NCBI GenBank assembly: GCA_002336855.1
Contig: DDEV01000097.1
Span: forward strand, 1 to 15,021
Direction: 5' to 3'
DNA length: 15,021 bases
From: Leucobacter sp. UBA1945
Lineage (GTDB): Bacteria; Actinomycetota; Actinomycetes; Actinomycetales; Microbacteriaceae
The position numbers and the translations under genes are program-made. The notes under the pieces are model-generated. The model saw nothing but the letters and a program-made list of their open reading frames with translations, was not told the DNA's origin and searched no databases. Below, in pieces: positions 6,368 to 14,652 of this stretch (position 1 is the first letter of the stretch; every line of letters begins with the position of its first letter).

Positions 6368-8806
6368 GTGACCGAGCAGAAACCACTCGAACGCATCGAA
6401 GACATCGACATCCAGTCAGAGATGGAGTCGTCGTTTCTCGAGTACGCCTACTCGGTGATCTACTCGCGCGCGCTCCCCGATGCCCGCGACGGCCTCAAGC
6501 CCGTGCAGCGCCGCATTCTCTACATGATGACCGACATGGGCCTTCGTCCCGAAAAGGGGCACGTGAAGAGTGCCCGCGTCGTCGGCGAGGTCATGGGCAA
6601 GCTGCACCCGCACGGCGACGCCTCGATCTACGATGCCCTCGTGCGCCTCGCCCAGTCGTTCGCGCTGCGCCTGCCGCTCGTCGACGGCCACGGCAACTTC
6701 GGCTCGCTCGACGACGGGCCCGCGGCATCTCGCTACACCGAGGCGCGTCTTGCCGGTGCCGCGCTCGCGATGACCAGCTCCCTCGACGAAGACGTCGTCG
6801 ACTTCGTACCGAACTACGACAATCAGCTCATGCAGCCAGAGGTGCTGCCGTCGGCGATTCCCAACCTGCTCGTCAACGGTGCCTCCGGCATCGCGGTCGG
6901 CATGGCGACGAACCTCGCACCGCACAACCTGATCGAGGTGGTCGAGGGTGCGAGGCATCTGCTGATGCACCCCGACGCGACCGTCGAAGACCTCATGGAG
7001 TTCGTGCCCGGGCCCGACCTGCCGGGCGGCGGCATCATCGTCGGGCTCGACGGCGTGAAAGACGCGTACCGCACCGGCCGCGGTGCATTCCGCACTCGCG
7101 CCAAGGTGTCGGTCGAGCAGCTCGGGCCGCGGCGCACCGGCCTGGTCGTCACCGAGCTGCCCTACCTCGTCGGCCCTGAGCGCGTCATCGAGAAGATCAA
7201 GCAGGGTGTCGAGGCGAAGCGACTTTCGGGTATCAGCGACGTTGCAGACCTGACCGACCGCAAGAACGGCCTGCGCCTCGTGATCACGCTGAAGACCGGC
7301 TTCAGCCCCGAGGCCGTGCTCGAACAGCTCTACCGGGTCACCCCGCTCGAAGACTCATTCAGCATCAACTCGGTCGCACTTGTCGATGGGCAGCCGCAAA
7401 CGCTCGGCCTGCGTGAGCTACTGCGCGTCTTCGTCGACCACCGCCTCTCGGTGGTTCGCAGGCGCAGCGAGTACAGACTGCGCAAGCGGCGCGAGCGACT
7501 GCACCTCGTCGAGGGCCTGCTCATCGCGATCCTCGACATCGATGAGGTGATTCAGCTCATTCGCACGAGTGATGATGCCGAATCGGCGCGCGGCCGGCTG
7601 ATGCAGGTGTTCGACCTGAGCGAGGCGCAGGCCGAATACATCCTCGAACTGCGACTGCGCCGCCTGACGAAGTTCTCGCGCGTCGAGCTCGAGGGTGAGC
7701 GAGATCAGCTGCAGTCCGAGATCGAGGCACTGCTGCTCATTCTCGGCGACGACGCTCGTCTGAGGGCCGTGGTTTCTGAAGAGCTAGACGAGGTCGCCGA
7801 GGCATACGGCACCCCACGACGCACCGTGCTCACCGGCGCCGTGGCTCGCCCGGCGCGCGCGGGCTCGGCGGCCGCATCGCTCGAGGTCGCAGATACACCG
7901 TGCACCGTCTTGCTCTCTACTACCGGCCGAGCCCTTCGACTCGATCGAGACCCCGAGGCCGACGGCACGTCGCCCGCACGGGGAGCCTCCCGCGCCACCA
8001 AGCACGGCGCGGTGCTCGCGTCAGTCGACGGCACGGTGCGCGGCGAGCTCGGTGCGATTCTGAGCGACGGCACCCTGCACAGATTCACCCCCGTCGACCT
8101 TCCGCTTGTGCCTGCCGCGTCCATCGCGTTTTCGGCTGGCGTGCCTCTGGCCGCCTACATCGGCGTTACCGACAAGAAGCTGCGGGTCGTCGGCGTCGTT
8201 GCGCTCGAGAGCGAGACGCCGGTCGGGCTCTTCACCGAGCAGGGTGTGGTGAAGCGCGTCGTGCTCACTGAGCTACCAGCGCGCCCCGAGTTCGAGGTGA
8301 TCGGGCTCAAGGCGGGCGACCGGGTCGTCGCCGCCTTCCCCGCTCCCGACGGCTTCGAGTTCGCCTCGGTCGCAAACGACGCGCAACTGCTGCGCTTCGC
8401 CACCTCTTCCGTGCGCCCGCAGGGGCGCCCCGCCGGTGGCATGGCCGGCATGAAGCTCGGCGCCGATGCGCGCGTGATCTTCGCGACTGCTGTTGCCCCA
8501 GACGCTGCCGCCCAGGTCGTGACGGTTGCAGATAGCTCGCTCACGCTGCCCGGCACCGATGTTGCCACCGCGAAGGTGAGCGATTGGTCCGAGTTCCCGG
8601 CAAAGGGTAGGGCAACCGGTGGCGTGCGTGCGCAACGCTTCTTGAAGGGCGAAGATCAGCTGTCTTGCGCCTGGGTTGGCATGGGCGAACCGCGGGCTCT
8701 GGCGGCAGACGGTGCGGCGCGCAAGCTGCCTACCGAGCTCGGCCGCCGAGATGGCTCTGGCGTGCCGATCGACGGTGCTGCGGCTTACGTCGGCGTGGCC
8801 CCGTAG
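6368..8806 (+). CDS. parC: DNA topoisomerase IV subunit A (ParC)
   Basis: ParC is the DNA-breaking subunit of the type IIA topoisomerase that decatenates sister chromosomes; it works as a ParC2ParE2 tetramer. From GTG 6368 it is 812 residues. Family landmarks are ALPDARDGLKPVQRRIL near residues 35-51, the quinolone-determining motif HPHGDAS (80-86) and the catalytic Tyr123 in SRYTEARL. A tower/coiled-coil region with LRLRRLTKF follows, then a C-terminal beta-pinwheel from about residue 490. The pinwheel lacks the GyrA-box QRRGGKG, which favours ParC over GyrA. The partner parE next door agrees. The start is uncertain: the frame is open upstream with ATG 6305 and GTG 6353, but homologues begin just before ERIEDID. 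AGAAGGG lies about 14 bases before the chosen GTG, longer than usual. The gene is divergent from the phosphatase and convergent with parE. Confidence 0.93.
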   Translation: MTEQKPLERIEDIDIQSEMESSFLEYAYSVIYSRALPDARDGLKPVQRRILYMMTDMGLRPEKGHVKSARVVGEVMGKLHPHGDASIYDALVRLAQSFALRLPLVDGHGNFGSLDDGPAASRYTEARLAGAALAMTSSLDEDVVDFVPNYDNQLMQPEVLPSAIPNLLVNGASGIAVGMATNLAPHNLIEVVEGARHLLMHPDATVEDLMEFVPGPDLPGGGIIVGLDGVKDAYRTGRGAFRTRAKVSVEQLGPRRTGLVVTELPYLVGPERVIEKIKQGVEAKRLSGISDVADLTDRKNGLRLVITLKTGFSPEAVLEQLYRVTPLEDSFSINSVALVDGQPQTLGLRELLRVFVDHRLSVVRRRSEYRLRKRRERLHLVEGLLIAILDIDEVIQLIRTSDDAESARGRLMQVFDLSEAQAEYILELRLRRLTKFSRVELEGERDQLQSEIEALLLILGDDARLRAVVSEELDEVAEAYGTPRRTVLTGAVARPARAGSAAASLEVADTPCTVLLSTTGRALRLDRDPEADGTSPARGASRATKHGAVLASVDGTVRGELGAILSDGTLHRFTPVDLPLVPAASIAFSAGVPLAAYIGVTDKKLRVVGVVALESETPVGLFTEQGVVKRVVLTELPARPEFEVIGLKAGDRVVAAFPAPDGFEFASVANDAQLLRFATSSVRPQGRPAGGMAGMKLGADARVIFATAVAPDAAAQVVTVADSSLTLPGTDVATAKVSDWSEFPAKGRATGGVRAQRFLKGEDQLSCAWVGMGEPRALAADGAARKLPTELGRRDGSGVPIDGAAAYVGVAP

Positions 8807-8844
8807 GCCAGCCGGACGACCGGCTCTCGGTCACCCCCTCGGGC

Positions 8845-8880
8845 GTGTGGCTGCAGGCACCCTTGTGCCTGCAGCCACAC
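8845..8880. terminator. Perfect 16-bp hairpin between convergent parC and parE
   Basis: Arms at 8845-8860 and 8865-8880 are exact reverse complements with a CCTT loop. It lies in the 81-base gap between the two stop codons, eight bases from the parE stop. No T-tract follows on either strand. A bidirectional terminator of the T-less type common in high-GC bacteria is the simplest reading. Confidence 0.8.
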
Positions 8881-8887
8881 ATTAGCC

Positions 8888-10981
<2,094 letters not shown>

Positions 10982-11194
10982 GACGGCGGCCCCTTTCTAG
11001 CGTGACCTGTTAACCCTAGAACGAACCGCCGACATCGACGCTGAAACGCGCCGCCGAACCCCACACCCAGCAGGCTACGCGGTCAGCGAAACAGGGCGGC
11101 GCTACGAACAAACTCCAGGTAAACGTGGTTTGATTGAGGCACGAAAGGAAATCGGGCAGTTGGCCCGGTTTCAGATGAGATGAGGGAGGCAGCC
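10982..11194. promoter_or_regulatory. Divergent parE/DUF7455 intergenic region
   Basis: These 213 bases must hold promoters for parE (minus) and for DUF7455-ATP-grasp (plus). The parE ribosome-binding site lies close to 10981. The DUF7455 side has the strong GAGGGAGG at 11182-11189 and the leader hairpin listed separately. I could not identify convincing -10/-35 pairs. Confidence 0.5.
11148..11172 (+). promoter_or_regulatory. Hairpin in the presumed 5' leader of DUF7455
   Basis: GAAATCGGGC (11148-11157) pairs with GCCCGGTTTC (11163-11172) over ten pairs, with one U-G wobble and an AGTTG loop. It ends about ten bases before the GAGGGAGG ribosome-binding site. It could stabilise the mRNA or modulate translation initiation. 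It resembles no riboswitch I know and could be fortuitous. Confidence 0.4.
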
Positions 11195-11419
11195 ATGACT
11201 ACGCTGGAACAGGATCGCGCAGAGACCACCGCTGCAGATCGCCCCATCACCGGCCTCGACCGTTGCGACAGCTGCGGCGCCCAGGCCTACGTGCGCGTGG
11301 TGCTCGGCGGCAGCGAGTTGCTCTTCTGCGGGCACCACGCCAAGAAGCACGAGGCAAAGCTGCGCCCAATGGCAGAGGTGTGGCATGACGAGACCTCGCG
11401 CCTCGTGGACGCTCGGTGA
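11195..11419 (+). CDS. DUF7455 family small zinc-binding-type protein
   Basis: A 74-residue cytosolic protein found in many actinobacteria near sigA and parE; function unknown. After a polar N-terminus it carries CDSCGAQAYVRV (Cys24, Cys27) and ELLFCGHHAKKHE (Cys45, His47/His48), a compact Cys2-Cys/His set that probably binds zinc. The ATG at 11195 is preceded by GAGGGAGG at a good distance, and is preferred to the in-frame ATG at 11180, which lies upstream of that site. Its TGA (11417-11419) overlaps the GTG of the ATP-grasp gene, so this conserved small gene and the accessory ligase are probably co-transcribed and translationally coupled. Confidence 0.9.
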   Translation: MTTLEQDRAETTAADRPITGLDRCDSCGAQAYVRVVLGGSELLFCGHHAKKHEAKLRPMAEVWHDETSRLVDAR

Positions 11420-12462
11420 GCGAACAGCGCCTCGCAGGCGAACCGCAGAAGGGGCTCGGGCTCGGCAGACGCGTTCGATATCTCGTTGATCGTGTCAGGG
11501 CGCTCGACGCCGGTCGCCTCTGGAACCTCGCTGGTGCCATCAGCAAGGATGCGCGTAGGCCGCGCCTGGTGATCCTTGTCGATATGCTCTACAGCTCTGT
11601 CGTGTACGAGATCGCATTTCAGGACTACCAGGACTGGGATTTCTTCGACCTGACGCGCGCTGAACGCCGCACGTTCATGAGCCACCCGAAGTCGAACCAC
11701 CTCGCGCTGAAGCTGAACCACCCCGACTTTCGCGGCAAGCTCGCCGACAAATCGCGGTTCAACGAAGAGTTCGCCGAGTTTCTCGGGCGTGAGTGGCTCG
11801 ATGTGCGAAACGCAGACGCGCAGCAGATCGAAGAGTTCGTCACCCGCCACGGCGCGGTCATGGCGAAGGTTCCCGACAGCCTTGGCGGTATCGGTATCGC
11901 CAAGCGCGAGGCTTCAGAGATCACCGACTACGCCGCGTTTCGCGAAGAGTTGCTCGCGGGTCGCCAGTTTCTGCTCGAGCAGCTGATTCCGCAGCACGAA
12001 GAGATGTCGCGCCTGTGCAATACGAGCGTGAACACGCTGCGCGTCATCAGCTACCTCGACGGCGACAAAGTGCACATTCTCGCGAGCGTGCTCAAGATCG
12101 GCAACGGCGGCGCGATCGACAACTTCAGCCACGGCGGCATGTACACGATGCTCGATGATCACGGCGTGGCGCACTACGCGGCGTTCGACGGCGAGAACCG
12201 CACGTTCACCGTGCACCCGGTGACCGGCACCTCGATCGTCGGCTTCCAAGTACCGCTCTTCGACGAGGTGCTCAGCTTCGTCGACAAGATCGCCCGAGTC
12301 GTGCCGCAGGTGCCCTACGTCGGCTGGGATATCGCGATCTCGCCGAACGGGCCCGTCGTGATCGAGGGCAACTACAACACCGGTGTGTTTCAGGCGAAGC
12401 CGAGCGTCTCGGGCGTGCGCACCGGGCTGCTCCCCCGCTATCGCGAAGCAATCGGCTTCTAA
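11416..12462 (+). CDS. ATP-grasp carboxylate-amine ligase of the sugar-transfer-associated type
   Basis: A 348-residue ATP-grasp protein resembling the 'sugar-transfer associated ATP-grasp' family (PF14397 type). Such enzymes are predicted to activate a carboxylate as acyl phosphate and join it to an amine during surface-polymer or peptide synthesis; substrates are unknown. Residues 1-90 form a basic, helical N-terminus. The ATP-grasp core shows AVMAKVPDSLGGIGI (147-161, ATP-binding Lys151 and Gly-rich loop), FLLEQLIPQHEEM (185-197, hinge), NTSVNTLRV (202-210), FSHGGMY (237-243), YVGWDIAI (301-308) and VIEGNYNTG (315-323), with Glu318 and Asn320 as likely Mg ligands. No membrane segment is seen. 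The GTG start overlaps the DUF7455 stop by four bases and has no ribosome-binding site of its own beyond GCTCGGTG. It converges on the ectB-like gene. No glycosyltransferase is adjacent, unlike the family's usual setting. Confidence 0.82.
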   Translation: MSEQRLAGEPQKGLGLGRRVRYLVDRVRALDAGRLWNLAGAISKDARRPRLVILVDMLYSSVVYEIAFQDYQDWDFFDLTRAERRTFMSHPKSNHLALKLNHPDFRGKLADKSRFNEEFAEFLGREWLDVRNADAQQIEEFVTRHGAVMAKVPDSLGGIGIAKREASEITDYAAFREELLAGRQFLLEQLIPQHEEMSRLCNTSVNTLRVISYLDGDKVHILASVLKIGNGGAIDNFSHGGMYTMLDDHGVAHYAAFDGENRTFTVHPVTGTSIVGFQVPLFDEVLSFVDKIARVVPQVPYVGWDIAISPNGPVVIEGNYNTGVFQAKPSVSGVRTGLLPRYREAIGF

Positions 12463-12475
12463 CGTTCTAGCTCTC

Positions 12476-12503
12476 CCGCGACCCGAGTCGAAAAGGATCG
12501 CGG
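12476..12503 (+). terminator. Weak hairpin after the ATP-grasp gene
   Basis: CCGCGA (12476-12481) pairs with TCGCGG (12498-12503) over a 16-base loop, 14 bases after the ATP-grasp stop. The right arm belongs to a copy of the AGGATCGCGGCC element. Termination by this alone is doubtful, and the stronger hairpin at 12521 follows. Confidence 0.3.
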
Positions 12504-12520
12504 CCGCGCACTACCCAGCA

Positions 12521-12556
12521 AAAGAACACCCCGGGGTTTACCACGGGGTGTTCTTT
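12521..12556. terminator. Bidirectional terminator between ATP-grasp and ectB-like genes
   Basis: A perfect 13-bp stem: AAAGAACACCCCG (12521-12533) pairs with CGGGGTGTTCTTT (12544-12556), with a 10-base loop. The arm ends are A/T-rich, so either transcript ends in a U-rich stretch (TTCTTT on plus, TTCTTTTG on minus). Genes converge here, so it should end both transcripts. Confidence 0.85.
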
Positions 12557-12573
12557 GTATAGTGCGGGTGCAG

Positions 12574-13848
12574 CTACTCGGCGAGCACTGCCTCGACCGC
12601 CTGATCGATGATGTCGAGGCCGCGCAGCAGCGTCGCGTCTGCCTGCTCGCCGGCGTCGCCGAGCAGCGCCGGCATCAGCTTCAGTACCTCGTCGTGTGCG
12701 CCGCTCACCTCGACGATCAGCCCCAGTTCGAATGCCTTGCGCGAGATGCGCCCCGCCAGTTCGTTGTCGCTCGTGCCGACGAGGCCCTGCAAGAGGCCGC
12801 GACCACGGGTGGTGAAAAGCTCGGGGTGGCGAGCCGCGATGGCGTCGAGTCGGCTGCGCACGAGCTCTGAACGACGGGCAATGCCCTCGACGAACGCGGG
12901 ATCTCGCCAGAACGTGTTGAGCGCCTCGGTGGCCGACACGAGCGCGACCGTGTTGCCGCGGAAGGTGCCGGTGTGCATCGCCGGCTTCCACACGTCGAGT
13001 TCGGGGTTGATCAGCAGGATCGACATCGGGAATCCGTAACCCGAGATGGATTTCGAGAGCGTGACCATGTCTGGAACGATGCCCGAGGCTTCGAAGCCGA
13101 AGTAGTCGCCCGAACGGCCGATGCCGATCTGAATCTCGTCTGCGATGAAGACGATACCGTGCTTCGTGCACAGCTCGCGCAGAGCGCGCAGCCACTCGGC
13201 CGATGCAACGTTGACGCCGCCCTCGCCCTGCACGGTCTCAACGATCACGGCCGCCGGCAGGTCGAGTCCGCTCGACGGATCCTCGATGAGCTTTTCGAGC
13301 ATCGCGACGGTATCGATCTCGCTGCCGTAGTAGCCGTCATAGGGGTGAAACACCACGTCGCCGAGGTGCGCGCCCGCCGCGTCCCTGAACCACGAGTTCG
13401 CAGTCGCTGCAAGCGCACCCATCGAAAGGCCGTGATAGCCGTGGGTGAACGCGACGACTCCGGTGCGGCCGGTCGCGAGGCGGGCGAGCTTGAATGCCGC
13501 CTCGACCACGTTTGCGCCGGTGGGGCCGGTGAACTGCACCTTGTAGTCGAGCCCGCGCGGTTCGAGGATCACCTCGTGGAACGTCTCGAGAAACCCGCGC
13601 TTCGCGCTGGTAGCCATGTCAAGCGCGTGCTGAATACCGTCGGAGGCGAGGTAGTCGATCACTGCTTTCTTGAGCGCGGGGTGATTGTGCCCATAGTTGA
13701 CTGCACCCGCGCCGCAGAAGAAGTCGATGTACTCGCGACCGCTCTCGTCGGTGATGATCGAGCCACGCGCGGTCTCGAACACCGTCGGAAATGAGCGAAC
13801 GTAACTGCGTACCTCGGATTCCATTGCCGAGAAGACTGAGAGATCCAT
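12574..13848 (-). CDS. ectB: Diaminobutyrate--2-oxoglutarate aminotransferase-like (EctB type, class III)
   Basis: A 424-residue PLP enzyme of the class III aminotransferases, closest in motifs to EctB, which makes L-2,4-diaminobutyrate from L-aspartate semialdehyde using glutamate. Seen: FFCGAGAVNYGHNHP (43-57), QFTGPTGANVVEAA (105-118), THGYHG (135-140), PYDGYYG (169-175), ETVQGEGGVNVASAEWLR (204-221), IADEIQIGIGRSG (235-247) with Asp237 for the pyridine nitrogen, TLSKSISGYG (263-272) with Schiff-base Lys266, and HTGTFRGNT (292-300). No ectA or ectC is nearby, so ectoine synthesis is unlikely to be its local role. Diaminobutyrate is a cross-bridge residue in peptidoglycan of several Microbacteriaceae, a plausible use. 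The ATG at 13848 follows the CofE-like stop by 5 bases; its site GAAGGAG lies in the end of that gene, so the two are co-transcribed. GABA or another omega-amino acid remains a possible substrate. Confidence 0.85.
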   Translation of the reverse strand: MDLSVFSAMESEVRSYVRSFPTVFETARGSIITDESGREYIDFFCGAGAVNYGHNHPALKKAVIDYLASDGIQHALDMATSAKRGFLETFHEVILEPRGLDYKVQFTGPTGANVVEAAFKLARLATGRTGVVAFTHGYHGLSMGALAATANSWFRDAAGAHLGDVVFHPYDGYYGSEIDTVAMLEKLIEDPSSGLDLPAAVIVETVQGEGGVNVASAEWLRALRELCTKHGIVFIADEIQIGIGRSGDYFGFEASGIVPDMVTLSKSISGYGFPMSILLINPELDVWKPAMHTGTFRGNTVALVSATEALNTFWRDPAFVEGIARRSELVRSRLDAIAARHPELFTTRGRGLLQGLVGTSDNELAGRISRKAFELGLIVEVSGAHDEVLKLMPALLGDAGEQADATLLRGLDIIDQAVEAVLAE

Positions 13849-13853
13849 GCCGC

Positions 13854-14561
13854 TTACGCTCCTTCTGAAACCTGGCGAATAATGCCCATTGGCGTGCTCT
13901 GCGTGCCCTGGCCGAGCGGGTTGTCACCGAGAATGCGCGCGACCGTCAACTCGTGCTCCTTGGTGGAGTTCGAACCGAGAATGTTGCCGCCGATGTCGTT
14001 GATATCGGCGATCATCACGACGACATCGAGTCCCAGCGCGCGCTGCACGTCTCGGGCCACGCCGTGCGGGTCGGTCGGCCCGAGCACCACGCGGTTGTCG
14101 TAGGGAGGAATCGTGCCGTTCGTCGGGCCGTCGATACTGCGTGCTTTGTCGCCAACGATGCGGTAGAAGTCGCCCCGACGACCGAAGGCCTTCGTTACCG
14201 CAGCAACCGCCGAGGCCAGCAGCACGCGCGGTGCACCAACCTCGCGCAGCGCCATCTCCATGGTCTCAGGCATGCCAAGACCAATGCCGTAGGCGGTCTT
14301 CGTCACGTAGCGCGACAAAAAGGTAGCGAGCTTTCGAGGGTGAATCTCGTCGAGCGCGTACGATCGGCCCTGCGTGATGGCCACAATCTTCTCGGTGATG
14401 AAGAAGATATCTCCGTCGCGCAGCTCAGATGCAGCGTACTGCTGCACGACATCCATCAGTTTGTCGTCAGGCATCACGACGTGCGTTTTCAGCGGGATAC
14501 GCTCGTACTGCACGCCGTCGACCGAAATCGACAGCTCTTTTCCTTCGTTGGCCTGAGCCAT
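13854..14561 (-). CDS. Divergent CofE-like (F420-0:glutamate ligase family) amide ligase
   Basis: A 235-residue soluble protein of the CofE/F420_ligase fold family. CofE itself uses GTP to join glutamate to the lactyl carboxylate of F420-0. Here the family opening is clear: RIPLKTHVV (21-29), DGDIFFITEKIVAITQGR (49-66). Then come YGIGLGMPETMEMA (91-104), GRRGDFYRIVG (127-137), RSIDGPTNGTIPPYDN (141-156), VLGPTDP (159-165), IADINDIGGNILG (184-196) and DNPLGQGTQSTPMGIIR (213-229). The ANAGVDxSN-type block of true CofE is replaced by SIDGPTNGTIPPYDN, so this looks like a separate subfamily often labelled F420 ligase in bacteria without F420. It also lacks the nitroreductase-like domain fused in actinobacterial FbiB. 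The start ATG 14561 has a weak GAGAG upstream. It heads a unit with the ectB-like gene. Substrate unknown; a carboxylate-amine ligation is inferred. Confidence 0.78.
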   Translation of the reverse strand: MAQANEGKELSISVDGVQYERIPLKTHVVMPDDKLMDVVQQYAASELRDGDIFFITEKIVAITQGRSYALDEIHPRKLATFLSRYVTKTAYGIGLGMPETMEMALREVGAPRVLLASAVAAVTKAFGRRGDFYRIVGDKARSIDGPTNGTIPPYDNRVVLGPTDPHGVARDVQRALGLDVVVMIADINDIGGNILGSNSTKEHELTVARILGDNPLGQGTQSTPMGIIRQVSEGA

Positions 14562-14609
14562 GTTGCTCTCGCTTTCGTCTTCTGCTGGTGCACGAGTTCA
14601 GTGCGCTCA

Positions 14610-14642
14610 GAGGATCGCGGCCGCAGGCGGGTCGCGATCCTC
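14610..14642 (-). terminator. Hairpin downstream of sigA
   Basis: GAGGATCGCG (14610-14619) and CGCGATCCTC (14633-14642) form a perfect 10-bp stem with a 13-base GC-rich loop. It begins ten bases after the sigA stop on the minus strand and precedes the CofE-like gene. There is no T-tract. It is the likely sigA terminator. Both arms contain the core of the intergenic GAGGATCGCGGCC element. Confidence 0.65.
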
Positions 14643-14652
14643 GCAAATCGAT

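Noticed and set aside
6368..8806. GyrA rather than ParC
   Set aside because: No GyrA-box is seen in the C-terminal pinwheel, and the adjacent B subunit is ParE-like. gyrA is normally next to gyrB near the replication origin.
12973..13794. A 273-codon plus-strand frame, and a 242-codon minus frame at 12467-13195, over the ectB-like gene
   Set aside because: Both are other-frame shadows of a protein with all class III aminotransferase motifs. The second also runs through the terminator hairpin.
12574..14561. Ectoine biosynthesis cluster
   Set aside because: Only an EctB-like gene is present. The neighbours are a CofE-like ligase and an ATP-grasp protein, not EctA or EctC.
13854..14561. F420 biosynthesis locus
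   Set aside because: The CofE-like protein lacks the FbiB second domain and a key CofE block, and no fbiA, fbiC or fbiD is adjacent.
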